Shown: positions 34,720-44,802 of the stretch, piece by piece
Layout: each line of letters begins with the position of its first letter
Position numbering within the stretch: position 1 is the stretch's first letter
Source of the DNA: Verrucomicrobiota bacterium
GTDB lineage: Bacteria > Verrucomicrobiota > Lentisphaeria > JABSQK01 > JAJFLO01
DNA length: 58,329 nucleotides
Assembly: GCA_021772615.1 (NCBI GenBank)
Contig: JAJFLQ010000153.1
Span: 1 to 58,329, forward strand
Direction of reading: 5' to 3'
Program-made: the position numbers and the translations under genes
The notes under the pieces: model-generated
The model's input: only the letters and a program-made list of their open reading frames with translations
What the model was told of the DNA's origin: nothing
Databases searched by the model: none

Positions 34720-36834
34720 TTACGTGTGAGGGACCAGACCATCATCCGTGACGTTTGGCCGTCCGGACATGTGGATGAGTCCGACCCCAAGAATGTTCAA
34801 CAGGATCGCGACGCCAACGGCCGGCGTCGATATTGCACCGGTCACATCGACGATTCCGGACGCCGTGATCGCGTCCTCGTGGCGCACGGCGAACACCGCG
34901 AGCCCGTTGTTCATGACATGTACAATAACGCCCGGCCAGATTGAACCGGTTCGCCACGCGCAATAACCAAGCACAAATCCCATGGCCAGCAACGACAGGA
35001 AGTTGTAGAGATTGAAATGTGCGCAGGCAAACCACAGCGCCGTGATGGCCACGGCATATCGCGGCCGAAATCCGGTGAGATAGCCACTGAGCATGATGCC
35101 GCGGAACGCGATCTCTTCGCACACGCCCGGCAGTATCGCGATAAGCACAATGAGGATCGGTAGCGACATGGACGGATCGCGCAACTGCAGCGCATCTGTC
35201 AGGAGGCTTTTATAGGCCTCCGGCGCCGGTGTCAAGGCCGCTAACCAATTCACGGTCACAAACAGGGTGGCGCCAAGAACGACTGCCCCGGCGAGCGCCG
35301 ACATGCCGGGCCGGCGCAAACGGAATACAGTTGCGATCGGCATGCGGAAGTACCGTGCGAAGAGTACGGGAACGGCAACAAAGAGCCCGAGCTGCAGAAC
35401 AGGTATCAACACCGCAATGCCGTGCGGTAACAATATGCCGCTCAGGTAGAATGTGCCGGAAAGGAAGACGATGAATAACACGGTACCGGACCGCGAATCG
35501 GGATAGGGTAGCATGTCACGATCCAGGGCGAGCAGTTCGCCAATGCCGTGGTGATCACTCAGCAACACCTGTTCAGAGGCAAATATCTTCGCGGCGACCA
35601 TGAGAATCACCGCTGTCCAGCCCAGGTTGGCGATGAGCGCGATGGCGATAAACTCGGGGTTTACCGGATTTACCAGCACATCGCGAATAAGCAGCGCGAT
35701 ATTGAAGCCCGGGGTGACGGCGGTAAGGGCGTTGAGTTCGACACCCGGAAGCAGAGCCGCATATGCGGGTAAAACCGCTACCAGCGTCACCGGTGATAAC
35801 AGATTCTGTCCTTCACGAAAACTGTTCGCAAAGATGGCGACGCTCATGAACAACGCAGTGTAGAGCATCGCGGTCGGTACCAATGATAAGAAAATCCATA
35901 TCACAATGAGCGGCGACAGGTTGAGGGATGTACCGGCTAGCCCGAGAAAGGTCACCACGCTGAGGCTAAGCACATTGATCGCCACGCCTACCAATGCAAT
36001 CAGCAGGATCGCCAGATACTTTCCCAGCAACAGTTCGAGGTGGTGGACCGGCGCGCAAAGCAGCGTCGGCAGTGTACCGTATTCCTTCTCGCCGGCGGTC
36101 ATGTTGATGGCAGGATAAAAACCGCCGAGCACGACCAGTACAATCAGGATCAGCGGCAGAATTCGGCCAATCACGTCACGAACAGTCTTGTCCGATCCCG
36201 CGATGTTTTCGTTGTGTACCACCAATGGATCGAGAAACGCGCTGTCGAGACCGTTTGCGTCAAGGCGCTCATTCATGTAGGCAATCTGGAGCGTGTCGAG
36301 AACGTTCTTTACCCGTCTGGCGGCCTGGGCGGAATCGGGATCGGTTCCGTCATGAAGAATCCAGGCGCTGCTGTTGGTTACAGCGCCCACGCTACGCTCG
36401 TCTACCGCCACGACGCAGTCGACGTCATGGTCGCGAATGACGGCTTCGATGCGAGCGAATAGAGGTGGCCGCGGGCTGTCGGCGCCGGTATCGGACTGCG
36501 CTGCGATTTGTCGTGCCTGGTGGATCTGGTGCAGATGCCGCGGCACGTCGCTGAATGCCGCCTCGTTGCTCTCTACCGGTATCAGGTCAATCTTTTCGGC
36601 ATCGACAAGGGCGAGCCGGATGCGGTCGCCGCCGCCTTCGATGAGTACGATGCGGGATTGTTTCGCCTCCTGCTTTATGGTATGCACCGCCGCATATTGG
36701 CTCACGAACATGGCAGTCAACGGCCAGATCAATACGGGCAAGGCCAGATTGATCAACAACGTCTTGCGGTCGCGAATCGTATCGATCATCTCCTTGTGGA
36801 AGATGATCCAGATCATGTCATGCCGTATCGTCAT
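34720..36834 (-). CDS. ABC-2 permease fused to a CPBP intramembrane protease
   Basis: 704 residues. The N-terminal part (about 1-400) is a NatB/ABC-2 type permease: one membrane segment, a long periplasmic domain, then NMTAGEKEYGTLPTLLCAP, a conserved ABC-2 motif, and further segments. The C-terminal part (about 500-680) is a CPBP (Abi) glutamic protease with the EExxxR-type motif CEEIAFRG, a first histidine in ACAHFNLYN and a second in HVMNN. Fusion of the two is known in scattered phyla including Planctomycetes. The ATG overlaps the stop of the ATPase gene by 17 bases, so the two make one exporter. The fused protease may cut a prenylated or lipid-linked substrate, or act in self-immunity to a peptide; the substrate is unknown. 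Confidence 0.9.
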   Translation of the reverse strand: MTIRHDMIWIIFHKEMIDTIRDRKTLLINLALPVLIWPLTAMFVSQYAAVHTIKQEAKQSRIVLIEGGGDRIRLALVDAEKIDLIPVESNEAAFSDVPRHLHQIHQARQIAAQSDTGADSPRPPLFARIEAVIRDHDVDCVVAVDERSVGAVTNSSAWILHDGTDPDSAQAARRVKNVLDTLQIAYMNERLDANGLDSAFLDPLVVHNENIAGSDKTVRDVIGRILPLILIVLVVLGGFYPAINMTAGEKEYGTLPTLLCAPVHHLELLLGKYLAILLIALVGVAINVLSLSVVTFLGLAGTSLNLSPLIVIWIFLSLVPTAMLYTALFMSVAIFANSFREGQNLLSPVTLVAVLPAYAALLPGVELNALTAVTPGFNIALLIRDVLVNPVNPEFIAIALIANLGWTAVILMVAAKIFASEQVLLSDHHGIGELLALDRDMLPYPDSRSGTVLFIVFLSGTFYLSGILLPHGIAVLIPVLQLGLFVAVPVLFARYFRMPIATVFRLRRPGMSALAGAVVLGATLFVTVNWLAALTPAPEAYKSLLTDALQLRDPSMSLPILIVLIAILPGVCEEIAFRGIMLSGYLTGFRPRYAVAITALWFACAHFNLYNFLSLLAMGFVLGYCAWRTGSIWPGVIVHVMNNGLAVFAVRHEDAITASGIVDVTGAISTPAVGVAILLNILGVGLIHMSGRPNVTDDGLVPHT

Positions 36835-37588
36835 AATGGAAACCGTCGCCGATTGTTGGCTGGTCGTCGTCCAGTCTGGTGAGAAACGCGTCGGTGAGAT
36901 TGGTTGCCCCGGCTCGTCCGGTCAGCTCGGCCACTGTGCCGATATCAATGATGGCGCCTTTGTACATCAGCGCAATACGATCACAGAGATACTCTGCTTC
37001 GCCCATTATATGGGTCGAGAAAAGGATCGCTTTGCCGCGCTCTTTCATCGCTGCCAACGTTTCCATGATGAATCGGCTGCTGATGATGTCCAACGACACC
37101 GTGGCCTCGTCGAGAACGAGCACGTCCGGGTCGTGCACCAGCGTTCTGGCGATGTTGGCGCGCTGTTTCTGGCCAGACGAAAGTGACGATACCGGTCGGT
37201 ACGCGTAATCGCTCATCCTGAAGTCGCGAATGAGTTCGTCGATACGACCGGCCAGCGCCGATCCGGTCATCCCGTTCAGACGTCCGAAAAACCGCAGTAC
37301 CTCGGTCACCGTCAGCCGACCATACAATTGCGTGTCGCCGGACAAAAAGCCGATCCGTTTCTTGACTTCAAAGATGTTGTCGGAGATATTCAAGCCGCAG
37401 ACGGTGATTTGTCCCTGGTCTGGTTTCAGTATTCCTGCAAGCATACGGAGGGTCGAGGTCTTGCCGGCTCCGTTTGGCCCCAGTAGCCCTATGATCATGC
37501 CGGGCGGCACGTTCAGGAACAGATTGGAAACGGCACACACGCTGCCGTAATTCTTATACAGACCGCTGGCAATAATTCCGGAATTCAC
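36818..37588 (-). CDS. ABC transporter ATPase (NatA type)
   Basis: 256 residues with GTG start; AGGGACGG lies about 8 bases upstream. Walker A GPNGAGKT, Q-loop region FLSGDTQL, signature SSGQKQR, Walker B VLVLDEATVSLD and the His switch STHIMGEAE are present. The signature SSGQK and the D-loop ATVSLD instead of the more common EPTxGLD are typical NatA-like variation. It powers the fused ABC-2/CPBP permease encoded just downstream. Divergent from the DUF389 gene across 66 bases. Confidence 0.93.
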   Translation of the reverse strand: MNSGIIASGLYKNYGSVCAVSNLFLNVPPGMIIGLLGPNGAGKTSTLRMLAGILKPDQGQITVCGLNISDNIFEVKKRIGFLSGDTQLYGRLTVTEVLRFFGRLNGMTGSALAGRIDELIRDFRMSDYAYRPVSSLSSGQKQRANIARTLVHDPDVLVLDEATVSLDIISSRFIMETLAAMKERGKAILFSTHIMGEAEYLCDRIALMYKGAIIDIGTVAELTGRAGATNLTDAFLTRLDDDQPTIGDGFHYDDTA

Positions 37589-37654
37589 AACGCGTTACCG
37601 TCCCTGTTGCTCGTTGGCCGCAGGCTCGAAAATCCACAAGTAATGGAGTCAGCC

Positions 37655-39571
37655 ATGTCGGTTGTCGTCATCGTTACCAATGAAGCGGAGGCGCCAACAT
37701 TGATACGATGGGCCTGGCATTTCGCCACCGCCCGGAGTTCGGATGTCGTCGTGCTGCGTCCGGAAGACGCAAGAACGCCGATGCCGACAATTACGTACGA
37801 CCATTCATCGACGGCGCTTGACGATCCGGTGCTGCGTGTGGCTGTCGAGACCTTGCGGGAGCTGGACCGTTCCAGAACTACTGCAGTGGAGGTCACGTCC
37901 GAGCAGGAATGCCGCCCGGCGTTTCGCCCGGCAATTCTCAAAGTTCAGCAACCGTATCTGTATCCGACTATCGTCGAAGAACTCACACAGCGCCGTGCGC
38001 AGCTGCTGGTGATAGGAAAGCACAAACGGCTGCGCGGCGAACAAGCGGAATATACCCTCGTCCGGCAGTTGTTCCATCGCGCATTTTGCGACACGCTGCT
38101 TATCCGTCCTGGCGCATCGTGCGGTAGCCGCTGCAGTCACATCCTCGTGCCTGTCGCGCGTGGCCCTCACGCGAAGGCCGCTCTGGGTTGGTCCGCACAG
38201 CTGGCGATGGAAAACAACGGGTTGATGACGGCGCTGTATGTCGAAGCCGATCATGGTCCGGAGGCTGAGGCCGTAGGGCGCCATCAGATCGAGTCGATAC
38301 TGTCGCGAGCCGGTGTCGCGACCACCTCGTGGGTTTCCGCCAAGGTTGTTGTCGCCGACAACATTCCGCGAGCCATCGCCGACAATGTCAGTACGGAGCA
38401 TGATCTTGTACTTGTCGGCGCGTCGGATCGCGGACTCATGCGGCGGATTCTATTCGGCACCTTACCGGCGCAGGTGATTTCCGGGGACGACGCGGTTGCC
38501 GTCGCTGTCATGCGGTCGGCGCGTCCGCTGGCGACAAGGCTGCGCGACATGGTGGAAGAATGGCTCGACCTGCGGGTACCACAGATGGATCGCGGGGCGC
38601 GCGTAGATCTGGTCGAGAACCTGGAGACGGGGTCGCGATGGAATTTCGATTTTATGGTGCTGATGTGCCTGGCGACCTGCATCGCTGCATTCGGGCTTAT
38701 CCAAAGCTCCACAGCAGTGGTCATCGGTGCGATGCTGGTCGCGCCGTTGATGACACCGTTGATCGCGTCCGGCCTGGCCTTGGCGCAGGGCAATATTCCG
38801 CTGATACGCGACGCTATCCGATCGTTACTCTATGGTTTTCTGCTTGCTCTCGGCATCGGACTGGTGTGTGGGCTGCTGTCGCCGATGCGCGAATTGACGC
38901 CGGAACTCACGGCGCGCGGTTCGCCGTCGTTATTCGACCTGGCAGTAGCGTTTGTGTCCGGAATCGCCGCTGCCTATGCCATGGCGCGTCCAAATTTATC
39001 CGCATCGTTGCCCGGCGTTGCGATTGCGGCCGCGTTAGTGCCGCCGCTGGCGACAGTGGGTATTGCCCTGGCATTTGGCGAGCTTATTGTTGCACGCGGC
39101 GCCGCAATGCTGTTCACCACCAACGTCGTTGCCATAGTCCTCGGCGCCGCCGGCGTATTCTACGCCTGTGGCGTGCGTGGCAATCGCCAAACCGGGCAGC
39201 AGCGTGTCTGGGTGCGGCGGACCATATTTTTTCTTGTTCTGTCGGCGATAATTATTGCTATTCCGCTGACGTCCGTACTGGTCGCCAATCTCACGCCGAG
39301 CAAGCCTGCGCATCTGTTTGTGAGCGATGCGATTCGGGCCACTGTTGCCACGGAACTGGCGCGATCCACCGAGATCGGTCGTATCGTAAGCATTCGCGCG
39401 ATTGGCGCCGGGCAGCAGCCGGTTATCGAGGTCACGATTCAGGCGCCGGCCCCCCCCGACAAACATACGCTTCAGCTACTGGCCGATGCCGTTGGACGTC
39501 ATTTCAAAACGCCCATCCGCGTACGCGTCATCACGAACCTTATCGGCGAGGCGGTGACCGGCGAGAAATAG
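37655..39571 (+). CDS. Universal stress protein-DUF389 membrane protein fusion
   Basis: 638 residues from the ATG at 37655 (GGAG 6 bases before it). Residues about 1-150 are a divergent, and 160-295 a good, universal stress domain: ILVPVARGPHAKAAL and GASDRGLMRRILFGT fit its nucleotide-binding loop. A DUF389 domain follows, with ETGSRWNFDFMVLMCLATC and STAVVIGAMLVAPLMTP and about eight membrane segments, then a soluble tail of about 90 residues. DUF389 proteins are uncharacterised; the stress domain probably binds ATP and senses the cell's energy state. Its neighbours include other transport genes. Confidence 0.88.
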   Translation: MSVVVIVTNEAEAPTLIRWAWHFATARSSDVVVLRPEDARTPMPTITYDHSSTALDDPVLRVAVETLRELDRSRTTAVEVTSEQECRPAFRPAILKVQQPYLYPTIVEELTQRRAQLLVIGKHKRLRGEQAEYTLVRQLFHRAFCDTLLIRPGASCGSRCSHILVPVARGPHAKAALGWSAQLAMENNGLMTALYVEADHGPEAEAVGRHQIESILSRAGVATTSWVSAKVVVADNIPRAIADNVSTEHDLVLVGASDRGLMRRILFGTLPAQVISGDDAVAVAVMRSARPLATRLRDMVEEWLDLRVPQMDRGARVDLVENLETGSRWNFDFMVLMCLATCIAAFGLIQSSTAVVIGAMLVAPLMTPLIASGLALAQGNIPLIRDAIRSLLYGFLLALGIGLVCGLLSPMRELTPELTARGSPSLFDLAVAFVSGIAAAYAMARPNLSASLPGVAIAAALVPPLATVGIALAFGELIVARGAAMLFTTNVVAIVLGAAGVFYACGVRGNRQTGQQRVWVRRTIFFLVLSAIIIAIPLTSVLVANLTPSKPAHLFVSDAIRATVATELARSTEIGRIVSIRAIGAGQQPVIEVTIQAPAPPDKHTLQLLADAVGRHFKTPIRVRVITNLIGEAVTGEK

Positions 39572-39602
39572 ACCGATTGAATGGCAACGCACCTGGCTCT
39601 CA

Positions 39603-39628
39603 CTGTACGTCGATCCTGGGCGGTACAG
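39603..39628 (+). terminator. Possible hairpin between convergent genes
   Basis: CTGTAC (39603-39608) pairs with GTACAG (39623-39628) across a 14-base loop, in the 61-base gap between the DUF389 gene and the convergent MscS gene. No U-tract follows on either strand, so the case for termination is weak. Confidence 0.3.
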
Positions 39629-39632
39629 ACGA

Positions 39633-41978
39633 TTAAGGTGGGGCCGACGCCTTCGGATTGGCGTCAGCCGTATCCGTCGCGCTGTCATCGCCGTCGCGTA
39701 GCAGGCGAATGTTAAGCGGCGATATGGTGTCGAGATGTATGTCGCGCTGAGGAAAGGCGATGATGAGATTCGCATCGCGAAAGAGCTTGTCGATCGTGTA
39801 GCGCACGTTGCTTTCGATGAGCGACTTTTCGAAGTTGCTGACGAAGTGAATCCAGAAGTGTACCTCAAACATCAGCGCATTGTCGCCGAAGTCGCGAAAG
39901 AGCACGACCGGCTCCGGCTTTGCTATTACACGGTCGCATTCGTTGGCGGCCTTGATTAGTAAATCTGTAACGATATCCGTAGGCGAACCGTAGACGACGC
40001 CGACCGTGACCTGTGTACGTATGGTATCGTCGGCCAGTGTCCAGTTGACCACATTGTTTTCGAGCAGCGCGCTGTTGGGAACCAGAATGTCGATATTCTG
40101 CGAGTTCCGGAGCATCGTACAGCGGGGGCCGATTTTTGTGATGCGGCCAAACGTGTTGCCGAGTTCAATCTGATCGCCGACCTTGATCAGGCGTTCGGTG
40201 AGGATGATCAGACCACTAATAAAATTGTTGAGGATATTTTGACTTCCGAAACCGACCCCGATCGCGAGGGCGCCGCCGATCACGGTGAAGATAGTCAGCG
40301 GAATGTTGGCAATAAAAAGAGCCAGAATGGCAATGAAACAGATAAAGAAGTAAAACGTAATCGTCCTGATCGTGTGCGCGGAACTCTCGCGGATTTTAAA
40401 CCGCCTGACCAGTCTGCCAACCAGCACGCCGCTATAGTAGCGCGCGAGCAACCCCCCACCGATAAATGTGATGAGAGCAATGATGATTTTCTTGACCGTG
40501 ATTGAACGATTGTCCACCGCCCCGATCTCAAAATTCCAGATGCGCGAGGCCCAATCCGCCGCAATTTGGAACCATTCGTATACGTTCAGGGAGATGAGTT
40601 CCGCGTCGACATCTGTGACTGCAGCGGCGCAGAGATGGTGCGTCTTTTTAATTTCGGCAAGATACTGCTCGGCGACCTGCAGGGCATCGAGAAACAGCTT
40701 GTGCCGTTCCTTCAGTATGATCGTAAGTCGTGGGTCTTCCTTGTCGGCCTTGTCAATTTCCATACGCATCTGCTGCGCATCGCGAATGGTGTCGTCCACC
40801 CGCTTCTGTTGAACCCGTTGCGCGATCGCATACTTGTCTACCACCAGCTGAATCTCTGGCCGCCGGCTGCGGATGCCGTCGTTGTCTATCTCGTCATTGA
40901 AGATCCGGTAGCGGAGATTCCAGATATCCTTCTGGACCGACAACAGTGTCAACGAGTCTTCCAGGATAAATATTTCCCGCTTGTATTTCTGGATCTCGTG
41001 CTCAATCAGTGAGCCTTCGGAATCAACGTTATCGGTATCGCGCTCGCGTCTGTGGTCTACGTTGCGGCCGTGGTCCGTCATCCGCTGGAGTGCGGAATTG
41101 AGGTTAATTGATGCCTTTTCGAGTTGCTGGCGCAGCTCGTTGTCCAGGCTGTTGATTTCTACGAGCTGATCGTTGAGATCATTGCGGTCGAACGTGACGT
41201 TTTGCTGAAAGATCTTCACCTTTGCGTCCAGGACACGTGTTCGCAAGTCATAGATTTCCGCCGTATTCACTTCATTCTCTGCTACAAGATTTTGCATCAG
41301 CACGCGTTCGCGTGCGAGGAGCAGCCGCGCATCGATGATTCGAAGGCGAATGTCGTCGCCCGCTTTCTTGTGTTCGTAGTCGAGGGCCTGGCGCAAGCTC
41401 TGTTGGGATGTCTCGTCCTTTTTTAGCTGTGACTCCACACTTCGCAATGTTGCGGTTTCAGCGCGAACCCGGTCCTTCTGCAGCGCGATCTGGTGCTCGA
41501 GCGTCAGTTTTTCCAGCTTGAGCTTTTCAAGTGCCGGTAATGATACTGCCGGTGTCGACTCGGAAGCCGAGGGCACTTTCAGTTCCTTCAGTACGTCCTG
41601 AAGCTTTTTCTTGATATCGGGATTACTCTGGTTCTCCTGATATTCGATCAATTGCTGCTCGTAGCATTGGCTTATGTCCTTCAGTACATTCAGTAACTCC
41701 AGATTCAGGTCGTAGGTGTCTGCGGTATCCCCGCCGTCGAGTCCGGATAGAGATTTACGGACCGCATCCAGTTGAAGCTTCAGCGCGTTTTGCTTTTGGG
41801 CGATCTGAGTGTGCGTGGACTCCGCGACCGCTGTCTCACCGCCCGGTGGCGTATCTGAGTCGGCCCTTGACGACGCGATCGCAATCGTGGCTGCTGCCAA
41901 TACGAGCAGGCAGAAGCGTGCCGGAGCTATTGCGCTCTTAGCACGTGGCCAACGCATTCTGAATTGCCGATTGATCAT
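39633..41978 (-). CDS. Mechanosensitive channel, MscS family with long periplasmic domain (MscK-like)
   Basis: 781 residues. A signal peptide (about 1-40, ending before SRADSDTPP) leads to a coiled-coil-rich periplasmic domain of about 450 residues. Then come membrane segments and the MscS core: TVIGGALAIGVGFGSQNIL, the pore-lining helix, NNFISGLIILTER, GDQIELG and RNSQNIDILVPNS. The C-terminal beta domain ends in a Pro/Ala/Asp-rich tail. It opens under membrane tension to release solutes on osmotic downshock; the large N-terminal domain is like MscK/MscM proteins. AGGAC before the ATG at 41978 supports the start. It is the last gene of a long minus-strand block with other ion-related genes. 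Confidence 0.92.
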   Translation of the reverse strand: MINRQFRMRWPRAKSAIAPARFCLLVLAAATIAIASSRADSDTPPGGETAVAESTHTQIAQKQNALKLQLDAVRKSLSGLDGGDTADTYDLNLELLNVLKDISQCYEQQLIEYQENQSNPDIKKKLQDVLKELKVPSASESTPAVSLPALEKLKLEKLTLEHQIALQKDRVRAETATLRSVESQLKKDETSQQSLRQALDYEHKKAGDDIRLRIIDARLLLARERVLMQNLVAENEVNTAEIYDLRTRVLDAKVKIFQQNVTFDRNDLNDQLVEINSLDNELRQQLEKASINLNSALQRMTDHGRNVDHRRERDTDNVDSEGSLIEHEIQKYKREIFILEDSLTLLSVQKDIWNLRYRIFNDEIDNDGIRSRRPEIQLVVDKYAIAQRVQQKRVDDTIRDAQQMRMEIDKADKEDPRLTIILKERHKLFLDALQVAEQYLAEIKKTHHLCAAAVTDVDAELISLNVYEWFQIAADWASRIWNFEIGAVDNRSITVKKIIIALITFIGGGLLARYYSGVLVGRLVRRFKIRESSAHTIRTITFYFFICFIAILALFIANIPLTIFTVIGGALAIGVGFGSQNILNNFISGLIILTERLIKVGDQIELGNTFGRITKIGPRCTMLRNSQNIDILVPNSALLENNVVNWTLADDTIRTQVTVGVVYGSPTDIVTDLLIKAANECDRVIAKPEPVVLFRDFGDNALMFEVHFWIHFVSNFEKSLIESNVRYTIDKLFRDANLIIAFPQRDIHLDTISPLNIRLLRDGDDSATDTADANPKASAPP

Positions 41979-42027
41979 TTCAATTGTCCTGTAGTTCTAT
42001 GAATACATCAGGTTAAGCACGCCGTAA

Positions 42028-42510
42028 CTATTCCTTCACGTGCTGCGATTCCGGCGGAGGTTGCCGACGAATAATCTCGAAGGACTCAAGTTGCATGCCG
42101 GAAAAAAGCTTTGATTCGTGCGGTGTGATGGTGCCCGATGCCCGCACGCGATTGTCGATATGTTTACGTAGTTCAACCTCGAGTTCATCCTCTTCGATCA
42201 TAAAATCGTGGCCGATCGTTTCGTCGAAGATCGTGATGCCCAAAATTTCCTTGGTGTCCCCATCTATCAGCGATTCTACGATTCCTGTGATTGTACGCAT
42301 TGTGGCCGGTGGTGCCGGAGTCGAGTCGGCCGGCTCACCGGTATCGATTTGCGTTGCGGCGGCTATCGGCGGCGTGAGGCCCGGCGCATTGGCATCCGAA
42401 GTCGGTGCTGTCGGCGCGGGGATGTATGGCTGATCCGCACCGGATGTCGCAACAATCGTCGCAAATGCCGCTGCCACGCTTATTACCGTAATTGCAATAT
42501 GCTTTGTCAT
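42028..42510 (-). CDS. Secreted uncharacterised protein
   Basis: 160 residues. A signal peptide (about 1-25, ending near TSGAD) is followed by a Pro/Ala/Thr-rich linker and a compact domain from about 70 with ITGIVESLIDGDTKEILGITIFD and RVRASGTIT. The pattern of short beta strands and G-T/S turns resembles a small OB-like fold, such as the YgiW/NirD family, but the match is too loose to assert. It lies between the MscS channel gene and the SLC12-like cotransporter gene on the same strand, so an envelope role is likely. AGGAG lies upstream of the ATG with a longer than usual 13-base spacer. Confidence 0.65.
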   Translation of the reverse strand: MTKHIAITVISVAAAFATIVATSGADQPYIPAPTAPTSDANAPGLTPPIAAATQIDTGEPADSTPAPPATMRTITGIVESLIDGDTKEILGITIFDETIGHDFMIEEDELEVELRKHIDNRVRASGTITPHESKLFSGMQLESFEIIRRQPPPESQHVKE

Positions 42511-42576
42511 GGTGAAGCTGTGCTCCTGCAGTCTGTTAAGATGAATTGATGATCCAATTGCCATTCGGCGCTCGTG

Positions 42577-44802
42577 TTACTTGATCTCTTTTTCCCGGAA
42601 AGAATTGATAAATAGTATGTTTCCCAGATCGTCGTAGCCGGTAAAGACATCCAGGCTTGCCGATTGTATCGTCTCTCCTTTGTAGCCGACAATCACCAGG
42701 TCGGCATCAGCCGAGTTGTCGCTCATGATCTTTTTTACGCTGACTTCGCGTTTCATTTCGATGAACTGAATATTCTTCGGTGATATTTGGAGTCTGCCTG
42801 CTTTTACCAGATCCAGAAGCTGACGTTTCTCGTTGATCAGGTCGTCGGCCGGAAACATTGCGAAGATTTTCAACACGCCGCTGTGCCACTCGGGATGACC
42901 GAGGATAATATAACCGAGGAGAATCATGAGATTCGCGTTGTCATAGTCGCCCGAAGTAATCCACAGGTGAATCTCGCGGCGGTAGCCGAACCCGCGTTCA
43001 GAAGACGCGAGAATCCCAATATCGAAATCGGTGGTGCGAATCAGCTCGTGATTGTCAAGAAAATCCTTTAACGGCTCCGGATCGTTCTTGGCGAATTCGA
43101 CGATAATCATGTTGTTGTCTTTCCCGGAGATTCCGGGAAGCTGGATGATCTGTGCGATCGCAGACGTGTACGACGGGCTGATCAGCGTGTCAAGATAGAT
43201 ATTGCTGCGGCTCATCCCCGCCAATTTAATCAATTTTTGCAAAATCTGTTTCGATTCCTGATACGTGCTGTCTGTAAGATAACCGCGGATATAGTGGATA
43301 TAGGTGCCGAATCCATATCGGTGTGCGATCCATCGCAGCACATCAAACGCAGCGAATCGTTTGAAGGTGTCCTGCGATACGCACACCGCCGATGGCCGCC
43401 AGCTTTCCGATTCCTTGTCTTTTTCCGCCTTCTGCAGAAAAACATGAAGGCGCCGGGCCAGCTGGAATATGACGCCTTGAAAGACCTTGGCCAGTTCCCG
43501 TTTCTCGGCCCGGAAATAGGTGATGGAAAAATAAATGCTTGCCATTACCAGAAGCGACAGTATCGCGTACACCAGGTTCATCTTGAACATCAGGTAGGTA
43601 CAGGTTACGGCGCCGAATGCCGACAGGTACCACTTCGATTTGAACGTCGGCCGGTACGACGGGTCCGCCGCAAAATGTTCGAGGCAGGAAACCAGGCATA
43701 TCGCACCGTAGGTGACCATAAAGAACATGGATATGATTTCGGCGACAAAGTTGACGTTTCCGGTTACTACAAAGACCATCGCAATCACGCATGTCACAAC
43801 GCTGGCATTGAATGGTTCGTTTGTGCGCTTCGCCAGCTTCGCGCACCATCGATTGAGGTTCTCTACCGGAAATATCTTGTCATCGCCCAGTGCCTGCAGC
43901 GTCCGCGGCGCGATCAGTACCGAGCCCAGCGCGGAGGAAATACACGCGCATCCGAGTCCTATCGGGATCGCCGGCCCCCACACGGCAATCCTGCTCATAA
44001 TGAGCTGATCCCCGGCGAGATCCTCAGGCGATGCCGACAACGCCAGCTTATAGGCGATGATCAAGTATACCACAAGGCCAAATACGGTCGCCAGGAGCGT
44101 TCCTGCCGGAATCGATCGTTTCGGATCCCGAAGGTCGCCCGACAGTCCGAGGCCTGCAGCGATACCGGTAAAGGCTGGAAAGATGATCGTGAAGACATAA
44201 AAGAAATCATCGGGGTTTTCTATCGTTGCGGTGAGGTCGCGTTGGCTCGGCACATACCCGGAGTCCCCGATCATGAACATAACGAGCGATACAAACAGCA
44301 CGCTCACCACTGCGTACAATGCCTTCACGCCGAGGTCCGCACCTTTGGTGAGCATCAGCGCGGAAAGAATAACCATGGTCGGAATGCTGACCACGCGTTT
44401 GTCGGAGATATTCGTACCGTGCGTCGCGTTCACAAACGCCAGTACCGGGTCGAATGCCTCCGCGAACGCGATGACATAGAATGCGACGCTTATCGCCTGG
44501 GCAAGAAACAGGGCGGCGCCGATCGCGCCGCCGATATTGAGGCCGAACGAGCGCGAAATCATGTAATACGCACCGCCGCCTTCCACTTTCTGGTTCGTGG
44601 CAATCTCGGCTACGGCCATCGCCGTGGGGATGGTGACGGCGTGGCCGATCAGAACAATAGCAATTGTGCCCCAGAATCCTACGTGGCCGACGGCATATCC
44701 GAAGCGCAGAAAAAGGATTGCGCCGAGAATGGTCGATATTGTCGCCATGAAGACTGGAGCGGTCCCGAATTGTCCCGATTTGTTTGTCGTGGCGTCACTC
44801 AT
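42577..44802 (-). CDS. Cation-chloride cotransporter-like permease (SLC12/APC superfamily)
   Basis: 741 residues. Twelve membrane segments over residues about 15-440 start with STILGAILFLRFGYAVGH; NQKVEGGGAYYMISRSFG and PAFTGIAAGLGLSGDLRDP follow, the order seen in animal NKCC/KCC carriers and their bacterial relatives. A soluble C-terminal region of about 300 residues follows, as in SLC12 proteins. It most likely moves K+ or Na+ together with Cl- or amino acids; the ion choice cannot be read from sequence. GAGG 9 bases before the ATG supports the start. The ATG overlaps the bioF stop (ATGA at 44799-44802), so it is translated with the biotin genes. Confidence 0.9.
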   Translation of the reverse strand: MSDATTNKSGQFGTAPVFMATISTILGAILFLRFGYAVGHVGFWGTIAIVLIGHAVTIPTAMAVAEIATNQKVEGGGAYYMISRSFGLNIGGAIGAALFLAQAISVAFYVIAFAEAFDPVLAFVNATHGTNISDKRVVSIPTMVILSALMLTKGADLGVKALYAVVSVLFVSLVMFMIGDSGYVPSQRDLTATIENPDDFFYVFTIIFPAFTGIAAGLGLSGDLRDPKRSIPAGTLLATVFGLVVYLIIAYKLALSASPEDLAGDQLIMSRIAVWGPAIPIGLGCACISSALGSVLIAPRTLQALGDDKIFPVENLNRWCAKLAKRTNEPFNASVVTCVIAMVFVVTGNVNFVAEIISMFFMVTYGAICLVSCLEHFAADPSYRPTFKSKWYLSAFGAVTCTYLMFKMNLVYAILSLLVMASIYFSITYFRAEKRELAKVFQGVIFQLARRLHVFLQKAEKDKESESWRPSAVCVSQDTFKRFAAFDVLRWIAHRYGFGTYIHYIRGYLTDSTYQESKQILQKLIKLAGMSRSNIYLDTLISPSYTSAIAQIIQLPGISGKDNNMIIVEFAKNDPEPLKDFLDNHELIRTTDFDIGILASSERGFGYRREIHLWITSGDYDNANLMILLGYIILGHPEWHSGVLKIFAMFPADDLINEKRQLLDLVKAGRLQISPKNIQFIEMKREVSVKKIMSDNSADADLVIVGYKGETIQSASLDVFTGYDDLGNILFINSFREKEIK

